Part shown: positions 25,552 to 34,447 of the stretch, one piece after another | Layout: every line of letters begins with the position of its first letter | How positions within the stretch are numbered: position 1 is the first letter of the stretch | Assembly: GCA_903953055.1 (NCBI GenBank) | Contig: CAJBIA010000080.1 | Location: 1 to 34,447, forward strand | DNA: 34,447 nt | Direction: 5' to 3' | Source: an uncultured Methylophilaceae bacterium | GTDB taxonomy: Bacteria > Pseudomonadota > Gammaproteobacteria > Burkholderiales > Methylophilaceae | Position numbers and translations under genes: made by a program | The notes under the pieces: model-generated | What the model saw: the letters and a program-made list of their open reading frames with translations, nothing else | Told to the model about the DNA's origin: nothing | Database searches by the model: none

Positions 25552-26701
25552 GGTGAATATTCATCTGAAGCAAGGAGAAGTCATCTTCAAATGGTCCTTG
25601 CACCGCCTGCAACGCTTTCATGGTGTTAAGGATTTCTTCAACATGGGTGGATTTAACATCCGATAGATTTTTCATGATGTTTGTATATTCAACAAGCGTC
25701 ACCATTTCCCCGTCGGTCTTTTCTATCTCATATACGCCATCACTATATACGGTCAATTGATTGAATTTTTTGAGTTGGACTGTTGCTTCTTTAAAAACTG
25801 AGCCTTCCATAAAGCCGATCGCCATATTTCCTGTGGTTAACTCCAACAGTTCTGTTTGACCTTCACTGTCGCCAGTTCTAAGAAAAGCCGGCGGATGTGC
25901 CGCGCTAGCAAAGCTCAGGGCATGATTAGCTTTATCGTAAACCCCATACCACATAGTAAAGAATTTATTGTTATGGTCTTCCATTAAGAAAGCATTATTA
26001 ATAGCGGCCAAGACTGATGCTGGCTTTTTGAAGTCCGCAGCAGTGAGCGATTGGGAACGTAGGGCGTTAATGGCAGAAACAGACATCAATGCAGAACCCA
26101 CACCATGACCGCAAACATCTAATAGGTAGATCGCAAGATGATTCTGATCTACCCAATGATATCCAAATGCATCACCTCCTAAGGAGGTTGAGGGGATGTG
26201 TTTCCACCTGGTCACAATGTCACCATTCAATTCAGCAGGAAGCGCGCTTAGAATATAATCAGCGGCCTCATTGATTTCGGCGGCTAACATTTGTTGACTG
26301 AGCACCAAGGCCTTCTTTTGCCTGTGCATCGTGATATGCGTATAAATTCTAGCGAGCGCAATTGGCGGACTCACTGGCTTGGTAATGTAGTCAACCGCAC
26401 CAAGCTTCAGGCCCTTTTCTTCATCCTCAGCTTCGGACATCGCGGTTAAAAAAATAATCGGAATCTCACGCGTTTTTTCATCCGCTTTCAGTCTTCGGCA
26501 GACCTCATGCCCATCCATCTCAGGCATCATAATGTCGAGCAAGATCAAATCAGGAGGATTGTCCGAAAAGGCAATCTTTAGGGCCTTTTCCCCTGAAGTC
26601 GCTGCCCGCACTTGATAATCATCTTGGAGCAAACCTGTCATCAGCGTTAAATTGGCAGGCGTATCGTCTACAACTAAAATAGATGGTTTAGATTCCAACA
26701 T
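25541..26701 (-). CDS. Response regulator with PP2C/SpoIIE-type serine phosphatase
   Basis: A 386-residue RsbU/SpoIIE-like fused regulator. An N-terminal receiver has acid pair D12-D13, phospho-acceptor D56 (LLDIMMP), T86 and K108. A short helical linker leads to a PPM phosphatase domain from about residue 150, with metal ligands D177 (LGGDAFGY) and D195 (LLDVCGHG) and a late aspartate pair in GPFEDDFSLL. Such proteins dephosphorylate a STAS-domain antagonist when their receiver is phosphorylated. The STAS protein encoded at 32624 is the obvious local substrate, and the hybrid kinase 9 nt upstream is the obvious phosphodonor; both links are inference. There is no C-terminal HATPase kinase domain as in HsbR-type regulators. 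Confidence 0.9.
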   Translation of the reverse strand: MLESKPSILVVDDTPANLTLMTGLLQDDYQVRAATSGEKALKIAFSDNPPDLILLDIMMPEMDGHEVCRRLKADEKTREIPIIFLTAMSEAEDEEKGLKLGAVDYITKPVSPPIALARIYTHITMHRQKKALVLSQQMLAAEINEAADYILSALPAELNGDIVTRWKHIPSTSLGGDAFGYHWVDQNHLAIYLLDVCGHGVGSALMSVSAINALRSQSLTAADFKKPASVLAAINNAFLMEDHNNKFFTMWYGVYDKANHALSFASAAHPPAFLRTGDSEGQTELLELTTGNMAIGFMEGSVFKEATVQLKKFNQLTVYSDGVYEIEKTDGEMVTLVEYTNIMKNLSDVKSTHVEEILNTMKALQAVQGPFEDDFSLLQMNIHHAS

Positions 26702-26710
26702 GGCTTTACC

Positions 26711-29700
26711 CTAACTTGTCGCCAAGGTTAATGCTTTTTCAAAATCGAACTCAAGCAACGCCTCGGTGATATTGTTAACAATTACTTCGGAAAAATGGGC
26801 TTTAAAATCGTTTTCATGCTGCTCTAAATAGAGCGTTGCACCGGTATCATCATCTTTAAGGAGCGCGATAAATTGATCCAGCACTTTCTGGTCCATCAGT
26901 TTTTTAATTCCCGCATCCCCTGAAGTTTTAGGCGCCACAGGATTCAGAGACAAAACGCCAGCGATGGCATCGACCATGGCATTTTGCCCCTTAGCAAAGG
27001 CCTCGAACTCACGCATGAGTTGGCCATGGTCACCTCCGTCCTTAACCCCCTTCTCGATAACCCCTGCCATTGCCTGCAAGCCACTAGCGCCAATATTACC
27101 GTTCACTCCCTTGCAAGTATGGGCCACCCTCTCTGCAACTTCTTGATCATTCGCTGTCAAGGCATTTCGAAGATCTGATACTGCCGCGTGCCCAGTCTCA
27201 ACATACTTTTTCAACATGGTAAGATAAAGTGGCATTTTTCCCATTACTCGCTTTAAACCAAGCTTGGTATCCAATCCTGGAATCGCTTCCAAATCAGAGG
27301 CATCATTCACGGCCTCTGCGACTTGTTTTACCTTCATTTCTTTAACTGGTGCTGAGGATTTTGGCTTAATCCATTTCAGCAATGCATTGAACAATTCGTC
27401 CGGATCAATTGGCTTAGCGACGTGATCATTCATGCCAGCCTCAGCACATTTTTCCTTATCCTGATCCATGGCGTTGGCCGTCATTGCTAAAATAGCCAAG
27501 TCTTTAAATTGGTCGAGTTTTCTAATCTCTTTAGTTGCCGTTAGGCCATCCATTACCGGCATTTGCATATCCATCAAGACAATGTCATATGCATGTTGAC
27601 TCACCATCTCAACGGCTTCCTGACCATTATTTGCAATCTCAACCACAAAGCCCTCACTCTCTAACAAGCCTAGAGCGACTTCTTGATTTAGCTCGTTATC
27701 TTCGACGACCAAAATTTTAGCCCCAACGATCGCCGCAAGTTTCTGTGCTAACTCAGGCTCCTCCTGATGATGTCCACCAACATCATGCGTTTCCCCTAAA
27801 ATCCTTAGGATAGAATCAAATAAGATAGAGGCATTAACTGGCTTAATCAGAATTTCATCTAGGCCTGAAGTTTCAGCTTCGCGAATCACATCCTCACGGC
27901 CATACGAAGTCACCATGACCATATGAGGCTTATTGCTAAGATTTAATTCGTTAATAGCTCTGGCTGCTTCAAATCCATTCATGCCAGGCATTTGATAATC
28001 TAAGAACACGATTTCAAACGGCGCTTCACTGGCCGCAGCTTTTTTGACTTCTTCAACAGCCTCTGCGCCGCCGGAAACTTGCTCTACCTCAAAGGTCATA
28101 CTCCGCAATAAGTCATCGAGCACGTTCCGGGCGATTTCATTATCGTCTACTACCAAGACTTTTTTGCCACGCAGTTCATCACTTGGTAGTAGCTTTCTAA
28201 CTGCCCCCTTAGCTTTACCTAGATGCGCAGTGAACCAGAAGGTACTCCCTTTGCCCGGCTCGCTATCAACGCCCACTTCGCCATTCATAAGATTAGCGAG
28301 TTGCTTAGCAATTGCCAAACCTAGGCCAGTGCCACCGTATTTACGACTGGTGGATGTATCTGCCTGTTGGAAGGATTGGAATAAGCGCCCTTTTTGTTCT
28401 TCAGTTAACCCGATCCCTGTATCTCTTACGCCAAAATGTACAAAGTAATCCTGCTCGGTTTCTTCCAACACTTTCGCCGTGATGACGATCTCACCATGCT
28501 CAGTAAATTTGACCGCATTGTTCGCGTAATTAATTAAAATCTGCCCCAACCTCAAGGAGTCGCCATTTAATACCGACGGGATGGCGGCATCAATATCAAA
28601 CACCATTTCCAAACCCTTATGCACGGCTTTTTCTGCGACCAAGTTAGCCACCGTATCAAACACTTTAGAGACTTCAAAGTCAGTATGCTCGATCGTTAGC
28701 TTACCGGCTTCGATCTTCGAGAAATCTAAGATATCGTTAATGATCCCTAGAAGATGCTGGCCTGAACCGCTGATCTTTTTAATGTAATCCTTTTGTCGCA
28801 AAGTCAGATCTGTTTTCAAAACTAAGTGTGACATGCCAATAATGGCATTCATCGGGGTCCGAATTTCATGGCTCATATTCGACAAAAAGTCTGACTTCAT
28901 GCGAGTAGCATCCTCTGCCTTATCCATCGCGTGTTGCATCTCAGTCACATCAAAGAACCAGCCTAGATAACCATCTTGTCCATTAAATTGGACAGGGAAG
29001 TGGGAAGCAATCACTTGCACATTCTCACCGTCAATCTTCTTCATCCCCACAGAAAAGTTAAGGATACTTTCCCCTTGGGCAAGCTTTTGTCCAATCGCTT
29101 TAAAGTCTTCACTGTTTTGATAAATTTTAGAAGGATCAATCGCGCTAATATCGTCCAACGAAAAGCCAAACATATCCGCATAAGACTGATTTGCAAATAA
29201 ACAGCTATTCTCATGAGGATGTTTAATACGAATTGCTGCTGGACTTGACTCCAAAATGAATCTAAAGCTTTTTTCGCTATCTCTAATGCGATCCTCAATT
29301 AATTTACGCTCAGTAATATCGCGAATTGAAACGCAGACACAAGAGCCTCGACCACTTAAGCTAGGAAGCATAGACAATGAGGTATCAATTGGAAACTCCG
29401 TTAAATCTTTTCTCAATCCTTTGGCATCAACCAGCACTTCTGACTTCATTAAGCTATAACCTAAAGACTTGAGTTCGTTAGACAACAAATCGTCTGCGTG
29501 CTTTCCTGCAAGCCCGCCTTTCTCATAGCCGAAGACTTCTTCTAACTTAGTATTGCTCAAAATAATTAGGCCTGCATCATCCAACACCATCATCCCATCC
29601 GGCGCTGACTCAACAATCCCACGGTACCAAGCCTCAGTGGTTTTCATCTCAACTTGTTGAGCCTCAAGTTCAACTGCCTGCTCTTCCATTCGCGCTGTCT

Positions 29701-31039
29701 GAATTTCCATACGCTCAGCTTGTTTTTGGGCTTCTTCCAACAGGGTTTGCGTTTTAATTTTTCGCTCTAACATCTCCATGCTAATCGCGAGCAGCGGCAA
29801 TAAATCGTCCAGCAACGTCTTCGCCCTTGAATTAAATTCATCAAAAGAGGCTAGTTCAACCACCCCTAAAACACGACCATCTAAAATTACTGGAATCACA
29901 GAGATATATCTTGGAGATCCGTGGCCAAGCCCAGATGAAATTTGGCTGTATTCATAGGGTGGATTGGAAATATAGATGGGAGCTTTTTCAAAGGCACTTT
30001 GCCCCACTAAGCCTTCGCCTATCGAAAAGTATTCTTTCAAATCTTGCGCAGCGTAACTGCCAAGCAATCGAAGCTTGTCTTCTTCAAGAATATAGAAAAC
30101 GCCGCTTCCAAGATTAACTAATGGAGCAATTTTAGAAAATAGTGTATTTGATAAATCAGCTAGGGTATCCGCATGTTGGATGGCATTCGTCACATCCCCT
30201 AAATTAGACTTCACCCAACTTTGCTCTTCTATTTTTTGAGCACTCACTTGAAGAACGCCAACTGAAACTGCCAACTCCCCAATTTCATTAGGATAGTCTG
30301 TATGGGGTACTTGAATATCAAGTTTTCCGTCCGCAATAGCCTTCACAGCAACTTGCAAGCGCCCCGCAGGTTTTCTGATTGAGAATCCAATGATTAAACC
30401 AAAAACTAAACTGATCAGCACGCCGGCGCCAATAAAAGCGATGGTGATTGCAATGCTGTTGTGATAGAGGGCCAGCGCATCTCTAGATGTATTGTTTGCT
30501 GCAATTTCATTTTGCTTTGCAATACTACTTAATGCATTATCTGCCGCTTTAAAGTTCTCTATAAAACTAGGATCCGTTAAAAAGTTAATGACATCCGCAT
30601 TACTTGACTTACCAGAATTAATTAAGCTTATGACATGATCAATATCTTGATTATATTGTGAAAAGTGAACTTCAAACCCAGAAAATTCTTTTAATCCTCG
30701 ATCATCTAGGACGTATTTTTTTGACAAATCAACATGCTGCCGAATAATTTCTCTGTTCTTGAAAATGCTTTGTTTTAAATTGTCTCGATCTTTTTGATTT
30801 TGCACCAATGCCATCTGCCTAATGGCTCTAGCAATATAAATGAGATTGATATTTGCTTCTTTAATATTAGATATGGCAAGCAGTTGTTCGCCATTTTTTT
30901 TTGTAGACTCATTTAGTCTAAATTGTGAATAAATACCCTGCATGCCTGAAAGAAAAAGGAACAGGATCACCATACCAAAACCTAAATTGAGCTTGGTATT
31001 CAACTTAAGTCTTTCAAGAATCATGAGTATTTTATTCAT
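26711..31039 (-). CDS. Membrane hybrid sensor histidine kinase with two receivers and HPt
   Basis: A 1442-residue sensor. Membrane segments at about 20-38 and 195-221 enclose a helical periplasmic sensor (four-helix-bundle type). Then come HAMP (about 218-272), GAF (about 285-415), a Gln/Glu-rich coiled coil (about 420-470) and two PAS domains (about 470-705). The HisKA domain has H724 ([16 protein letters not shown]), followed by HATPase with [15 protein letters not shown] and GTGLGLAI. Receiver 1 has D1014 ([11 protein letters not shown]), receiver 2 D1157 ([11 protein letters not shown]). The HPt domain has H1307 ([11 protein letters not shown]), and a helical tail of about 85 residues ends the protein. 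This is a full internal phosphorelay (H-D-D-H), able to feed the receiver-phosphatase encoded next. The CheB-CheR gene lies 54 nt upstream. Confidence 0.95.
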   Translation of the reverse strand: MNKILMILERLKLNTKLNLGFGMVILFLFLSGMQGIYSQFRLNESTKKNGEQLLAISNIKEANINLIYIARAIRQMALVQNQKDRDNLKQSIFKNREIIRQHVDLSKKYVLDDRGLKEFSGFEVHFSQYNQDIDHVISLINSGKSSNADVINFLTDPSFIENFKAADNALSSIAKQNEIAANNTSRDALALYHNSIAITIAFIGAGVLISLVFGLIIGFSIRKPAGRLQVAVKAIADGKLDIQVPHTDYPNEIGELAVSVGVLQVSAQKIEEQSWVKSNLGDVTNAIQHADTLADLSNTLFSKIAPLVNLGSGVFYILEEDKLRLLGSYAAQDLKEYFSIGEGLVGQSAFEKAPIYISNPPYEYSQISSGLGHGSPRYISVIPVILDGRVLGVVELASFDEFNSRAKTLLDDLLPLLAISMEMLERKIKTQTLLEEAQKQAERMEIQTARMEEQAVELEAQQVEMKTTEAWYRGIVESAPDGMMVLDDAGLIILSNTKLEEVFGYEKGGLAGKHADDLLSNELKSLGYSLMKSEVLVDAKGLRKDLTEFPIDTSLSMLPSLSGRGSCVCVSIRDITERKLIEDRIRDSEKSFRFILESSPAAIRIKHPHENSCLFANQSYADMFGFSLDDISAIDPSKIYQNSEDFKAIGQKLAQGESILNFSVGMKKIDGENVQVIASHFPVQFNGQDGYLGWFFDVTEMQHAMDKAEDATRMKSDFLSNMSHEIRTPMNAIIGMSHLVLKTDLTLRQKDYIKKISGSGQHLLGIINDILDFSKIEAGKLTIEHTDFEVSKVFDTVANLVAEKAVHKGLEMVFDIDAAIPSVLNGDSLRLGQILINYANNAVKFTEHGEIVITAKVLEETEQDYFVHFGVRDTGIGLTEEQKGRLFQSFQQADTSTSRKYGGTGLGLAIAKQLANLMNGEVGVDSEPGKGSTFWFTAHLGKAKGAVRKLLPSDELRGKKVLVVDDNEIARNVLDDLLRSMTFEVEQVSGGAEAVEEVKKAAASEAPFEIVFLDYQMPGMNGFEAARAINELNLSNKPHMVMVTSYGREDVIREAETSGLDEILIKPVNASILFDSILRILGETHDVGGHHQEEPELAQKLAAIVGAKILVVEDNELNQEVALGLLESEGFVVEIANNGQEAVEMVSQHAYDIVLMDMQMPVMDGLTATKEIRKLDQFKDLAILAMTANAMDQDKEKCAEAGMNDHVAKPIDPDELFNALLKWIKPKSSAPVKEMKVKQVAEAVNDASDLEAIPGLDTKLGLKRVMGKMPLYLTMLKKYVETGHAAVSDLRNALTANDQEVAERVAHTCKGVNGNIGASGLQAMAGVIEKGVKDGGDHGQLMREFEAFAKGQNAMVDAIAGVLSLNPVAPKTSGDAGIKKLMDQKVLDQFIALLKDDDTGATLYLEQHENDFKAHFSEVIVNNITEALLEFDFEKALTLATS

Positions 31040-31093
31040 TCAAGCACCCCAAAAAACATTGATCTATTATCAAAAAAATTGTCTTATTAAGAC

Positions 31094-32506
31094 TTATCTT
31101 CGCACATATAAACGATGTGTCAAATCCACTTGTTTAAATATCGCATTACTTGTCGGACTTAAAGTTTCTGACTGCCCTAGAAACAAGAGCCCGCCAGGAA
31201 CTAGAGCCTGATGAAATTTAGTAATAAGTTGGTCCTGGAGAGGTCCCTTTAAATATATCAGCAAATTACGACAACTGACTAAATTGATCGGACCAATTTC
31301 ATGCTGACCTAAGACGTTGTTTTTTTCAAACTGGCAGATCGATTTAATAACTTCACCTACCACATAAGAATCCGCTGTCCTCTCAAAATACCTTTCAAAG
31401 AGTTGAGGTTTCATTTCTTTAAAAGCTTTTAAAGGGTAAATGCCAGAGTTAGCTTGTGCTAATGCAATTGGATTAAGGTCGGTTCCTCTGACGCTAATAG
31501 AAAGCTTTTTCTCAAGTTTAATTTGGATTTCAGCAAGAGTAATGGCTAAGGTATAAACTTCCTCACCCGATGCGCAGCCCGGAACCCAAATATTAATAGA
31601 TTCACCTTCATTCTTTTTATCCATAATTTCAAAAAGATATTGCCCCAAAACCTCAAAAGATTCCGCATCCCGAAAAAATGATGAAAATGACACCAAGAAT
31701 AATTGTTGAAGATGAAAAATCTCATCTTCATATCGTCTTAGATAGTCATAATAAGCAGGTAATGAAGAGAGTTTAAGATCAGCAATTCGAGTCACTAACC
31801 TCCGACGCAGTGTCTCAGTTTTATACCCAATAAAATTAATGCCTGTTTTTTGTAAAACCAAATTTAAAATTGGTAAAAGATTGTCGTCGTCATTGGTTTG
31901 ATTTTCGGTTTTTGAAAAACTTAGAATAGGATTTGTAATAGGCGCAGAAAATTTATTTGCAAGCACCTCAGCAATACCTTTTGGGTCAGATATGTGATCG
32001 ACCAAGCCAGCCTCAATAGCGGAGCTAGGCATTCCATTAAATCCGGCAGAGCTTAAGTCTTGAGCAAGAACCAAACCTTTTGATTGCTTTATCGCGCGGC
32101 AACCAAGTGTTCCATCAGAGCCAGTACCAGAAAGCACCACCCCGATTCCATACTCTTGATAAGATTGCGCTATCGACTGAAATAGGACATTGACCGACGG
32201 GGTAGAAACATGCCCGGGGCTAGGTTCTTGAAGATGAATTTTTCCATCGATAACAATGCCATCACTACCTGCTGGAATAAGATAGATGTAATTGGGTAAT
32301 AGCATCTGGGCGTCAACAACCAACTGAACATCCATATTGGCATAACGATTAAGTAGCTTTTGCATCAAATCGCTATGCCCATCGTGCGCCATATGTTGCG
32401 CAATGACATAAGTCATATATCCATTGGGGTGGAGATGAGGCAATAAAGCAAAAAGGGCCTCGAGCCCGCCTGCTGACGCTCCAATGCCGACGATATATTT
32501 TGACAT
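31094..32506 (-). CDS. CheB-CheR fusion (methylesterase plus methyltransferase)
   Basis: A 470-residue bifunctional protein. Residues about 1-185 are a CheB methylesterase domain with catalytic S11 (GASAGG), H38 (AQHMAHDGHS) and D131 (SGTGSDG). Residues about 205-470 are a CheR methyltransferase with the helical N-domain (TETLRRRLVTRI), the SAM site VPGCASGEE (308-316) and CRNLLIYL (411-418). There is no receiver in front of CheB and no C-terminal PAS/kinase part, although many CheB-CheR fusions continue into PAS and histidine kinase domains. The hybrid kinase just downstream may play that role as a separate chain. No chemoreceptor, CheA or CheW is encoded nearby, so the methylated target is unknown. 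A weak ribosome site precedes the start. Confidence 0.93.
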   Translation of the reverse strand: MSKYIVGIGASAGGLEALFALLPHLHPNGYMTYVIAQHMAHDGHSDLMQKLLNRYANMDVQLVVDAQMLLPNYIYLIPAGSDGIVIDGKIHLQEPSPGHVSTPSVNVLFQSIAQSYQEYGIGVVLSGTGSDGTLGCRAIKQSKGLVLAQDLSSAGFNGMPSSAIEAGLVDHISDPKGIAEVLANKFSAPITNPILSFSKTENQTNDDDNLLPILNLVLQKTGINFIGYKTETLRRRLVTRIADLKLSSLPAYYDYLRRYEDEIFHLQQLFLVSFSSFFRDAESFEVLGQYLFEIMDKKNEGESINIWVPGCASGEEVYTLAITLAEIQIKLEKKLSISVRGTDLNPIALAQANSGIYPLKAFKEMKPQLFERYFERTADSYVVGEVIKSICQFEKNNVLGQHEIGPINLVSCRNLLIYLKGPLQDQLITKFHQALVPGGLLFLGQSETLSPTSNAIFKQVDLTHRLYVRR

Positions 32507-32539
32507 TTAAGGTTTCAAATTAGATTGAATGGTTATATG

Positions 32540-32560
32540 CTTAACTCTATGCGAGTTAAG
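32540..32560 (-). other. Perfect hairpin upstream of the CheB-CheR gene
   Basis: CTTAACTC (32540-32547), loop TATGC, GAGTTAAG (32553-32560). The stem is 8 bp and lies 34 nt before the CheB-CheR start. No U tract follows on either strand, so an operator or leader structure is more likely than a terminator. Confidence 0.5.
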
Positions 32561-32580
32561 ATTGATCCATCACCATGGCA

Positions 32581-32611
32581 AAAGACTATTAGGTATGCGC
32601 TAACAGTCTTT
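32581..32611 (-). terminator. Probable terminator after the STAS gene
   Basis: Read leftward, AAAGACT (32611-32605) pairs with AGTCTTT (32587-32581), and inside it TTAG pairs with CTAA after one mismatch. The loop is 7 nt, and a short T run follows. It lies 12 nt beyond the STAS stop, so the CheB-CheR operon may have its own promoter in 32507-32580. Confidence 0.5.
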
Positions 32612-32623
32612 AAAATAAAAAAT

Positions 32624-32965
32624 TTATGACTTAATTGCTTTTATTGCATCTTCGGTGCTTGAGTGAACGCCAAGCAGGGTTCCAAATCCACTAATCACCA
32701 TCACTTCATTTACTGACGAGTTCACTGAAGCAAGCGTTAAAGCACCCCCAAGTGACTTGGCTTTTTTAGCTGCCATCAACATTACACGAAGACCTTCAGA
32801 ACTGATATAACTCAGATCTTTACAATCAAGAACAACATGGGCAGCAGATGCATATTCAGGCGCACTAGTTTTTTCAGTGAACGTCTTAGAAGTAATCCCA
32901 TCAAGACGCCCTGATAGTTTAACAACCAGTACCTCATTTAAAACTTCATTATTAACTTCTAACAT
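32624..32965 (-). CDS. STAS domain protein (anti-sigma factor antagonist type)
   Basis: A 113-residue single STAS domain resembling SpoIIAA/RsbV. The expected phosphorylation site is in DLSYISSEGLRVML; by alignment with SpoIIAA (DSSGL) the serine is S56, with S55 in place of the usual aspartate. Such proteins switch partners: unphosphorylated they bind and sequester an anti-sigma/serine kinase, and a PP2C phosphatase resets them. The phosphatase at 25541 is the likely local partner, but no RsbW-like kinase is visible in the window. It is transcribed alone or as first gene of the leftward signalling genes, with a probable terminator at its end, and is divergent from the binding-protein gene. 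Confidence 0.88.
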   Translation of the reverse strand: MLEVNNEVLNEVLVVKLSGRLDGITSKTFTEKTSAPEYASAAHVVLDCKDLSYISSEGLRVMLMAAKKAKSLGGALTLASVNSSVNEVMVISGFGTLLGVHSSTEDAIKAIKS

Positions 32966-33066
32966 GGTGTGGGTCTCTATCCTAAAAGTTTAAAAATTAA
33001 CTATGCCAAGAATATACATCAAAAAAATATTTTTATAAAACAACCTACATCAAGACCTTATTTTAA

Positions 33067-33095
33067 TTAAGGTTTTTAAGGCCGGAAAGTATGAT
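33067..33095 (+). promoter_or_regulatory. Candidate promoter for the solute-binding-protein gene
   Basis: TTAAGG (33067-33072) and TATGAT (33090-33095) are separated by 17 bp, 36 nt before the start at 33132. The -10 is good and the -35 poor. It lies in the 166-bp divergent gap next to the STAS gene. Confidence 0.35.
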
Positions 33096-33131
33096 ACATT
33101 TTAAAAAAATTCAAAGACTATTATTCATAAA

Positions 33132-34447
33132 ATGCTAAAAATATTGATCCTTGCGATGGTCCTTCTGCTTCCAACGCAATCTATTGCAAACGACAACGCT
33201 AATGCAAATGCGATTGTGGCATCTAAATTAACATCTATCGACGATCTCAAAGATAAGCGCATTGGCGTTGTCATGGGATCGGCACATGAAAGTTATGCGA
33301 CAAAGAACTATCCAAACGCGACAATTTTACAATTTGACTCGCCAGCTGATGTTTTACTAGCAGTCAAAACAGGTAAAGTTGATGCAGCACTTTATGATGC
33401 GGACCCCCTTCGTGAAGTTTTCAGACAAGATCATTCATTTGGCTTACTGGGTGACCCCGTATTCTCTTTTGATATTGGTGTTGGTTTTAATAAAAAAAAT
33501 AGCGCCCTCAAAGACAGATTTAATGCATTTCTAGCAAAAGCTAAAGCGGATGGCGTATATAAAGACATGGCAGATCGCTGGATGGTTCGGGGTGAAACCA
33601 CCATGCCTGATATCAAGGCAGAAAAAGTGAGTGGCATTCTCGTTGTGGGGGTTAGTGATGTCGGCCTTCCATTTACATTCGTAAAAGACAATCAGCTAGT
33701 TGGGTTTGATATTGAAATTGCAAAACGATTTGCGGCATCCGAGGGTAAGGATATTAAATTTTCAAATATGGAGTTTGGTAGTCTAATTTCAGCTGTTTCT
33801 AGCGGAAAAGCTGACATGATTGCTAGCTCAATTTATGTCACGGATGAAAGAAAAAAACAAATCGACTTCTCCAATGCCTACTATGAAATGGGAACACGTT
33901 TTTTTGCTTTGAAGAGCAATATCACTGAATCTAAAACTAACGAAGTTAAAAATGAAAATTCAGCGAGTTCTACAAAATCACTAACTTCCGTCAACGATGT
34001 AAAAGACAAAAGCATTGCAGTCCTCTTAGGGTCTGTGCATGACTCATACGCGCACAAAAACTATCCTAACGCGACTGTCATGCAATACAAGTCGCCTTCC
34101 GACCTTATTCTGGCTGTCAAAACAGGAAAATCAGATGTTGGCTTTTTTGTAAGTGAACTCCTGAAGAACAAAATCCGTGACGATGATAGCCTCGCTTTTC
34201 TAGGAGAATCAATAGAAGTTTTTCCTATCGCTTATGGCTTTAATAAGAACAATAGCGAATTGAGAGAGAAATTTAATAAGTTTTTCAAGGAGCTTAAGGA
34301 AAGTGGCGTATACGACGATATGCTCGATCGCTGGGTTAAAAAAGGTGATACCAAGATGCCTAAGATTGAGACACCGAATATTAATGGTGAACTAATTGTA
34401 GGTCACGTGAGTGACGGTGGCTTACCTTTCGTGACGGTTAAAGACAA
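33132..34447 (+). CDS. Secreted protein with tandem family-3 solute-binding domains (cut by the window end)
   Basis: An open frame of 438 codons without a stop, continuing past the window. A signal peptide (about 1-19, ending QSIA-N) is followed by repeated SBP_bac_3-like sequence with a period of 251 residues. The repeated marks are KNYPNAT (58, 309), LAVKTGK (76, 327) and GVYxDMxDRW (141, 392), with GLPF at 178 and 430. Residues about 33-150 correspond only to the second half of a binding domain (DLKDKRIGVVMGS onward). Residues about 168-401 form one complete unit, including VTDERKKQIDFSNAYY. A third begins at about 420. The N-terminal unit thus lacks its first half. Such tandem periplasmic domains often sit in front of a membrane helix and a signalling domain (histidine kinase or GGDEF), which may lie beyond the window. 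Confidence 0.85.
   Translation, partial: MLKILILAMVLLLPTQSIANDNANANAIVASKLTSIDDLKDKRIGVVMGSAHESYATKNYPNATILQFDSPADVLLAVKTGKVDAALYDADPLREVFRQDHSFGLLGDPVFSFDIGVGFNKKNSALKDRFNAFLAKAKADGVYKDMADRWMVRGETTMPDIKAEKVSGILVVGVSDVGLPFTFVKDNQLVGFDIEIAKRFAASEGKDIKFSNMEFGSLISAVSSGKADMIASSIYVTDERKKQIDFSNAYYEMGTRFFALKSNITESKTNEVKNENSASSTKSLTSVNDVKDKSIAVLLGSVHDSYAHKNYPNATVMQYKSPSDLILAVKTGKSDVGFFVSELLKNKIRDDDSLAFLGESIEVFPIAYGFNKNNSELREKFNKFFKELKESGVYDDMLDRWVKKGDTKMPKIETPNINGELIVGHVSDGGLPFVTVKD

Overview
The window is AT-rich, gene-dense bacterial chromosome with no insertion sequences, prophage genes, CRISPR array, rRNA or tRNA that I could find. Several features point to a betaproteobacterium: the yhdP / nitrilase-family / tldD series, the EarP plus Arg32-type EF-P pair, the beta-type AddB-like nuclease, and short lysine/alanine/proline-rich histone-H1-like proteins. 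The low GC would suit a Methylophilaceae-like or Polynucleobacter-like lineage, but that narrower placement is only a guess.

Left part (about 1-17,700): yhdP, a nitrilase-family amidase and tldD run rightward. They are followed by two small basic Lys/Ala/Pro-rich proteins with related leader sequences. Next come mfd (transcription-repair coupling) and a DedA-family membrane protein, joined as TAAATG. The dedA gene runs convergently into an AddA/RecB-like helicase-nuclease whose stop codon interlocks with its own (CTAG). The AddA-like gene is preceded in its operon by an AddB-like nuclease. Genome maintenance dominates here.

Middle part (about 17,700-25,000): greB, earP and efp run rightward. 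GreB rescues backtracked RNA polymerase, EarP rhamnosylates EF-P, and EF-P rescues polyproline-stalled ribosomes. A strong, nearly symmetric terminator closes efp. After it come a small secreted six-cysteine protein (leftward), the peroxide operon ahpC-ahpF (leftward, with a clean hairpin between the genes), an unidentified outer-membrane beta-barrel-like protein, a DUF1345 membrane protein, and a small secreted two-EF-hand protein.

Right part (about 25,000-34,447): this is the most system-like region. Leftward it holds a STAS-domain protein, a CheB-CheR fusion without a receiver domain, a 1442-residue membrane hybrid histidine kinase (HAMP-GAF-coiled coil-PAS-PAS-HisKA-HATPase-REC-REC-HPt), a receiver-PP2C phosphatase, and apt as the overlapping last gene. 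Divergent from the STAS gene is a truncated gene for a secreted protein built from tandem family-3 solute-binding units, starting with only the second half of a unit. The set looks like a phosphorelay feeding a partner-switching phosphatase/STAS pair plus a chemotaxis-type methylation enzyme, but no serine kinase, chemoreceptor or CheA/CheW is visible. The signalling inputs and outputs are therefore unassigned. This cluster and the tandem binding protein are the best candidates for something not yet described.
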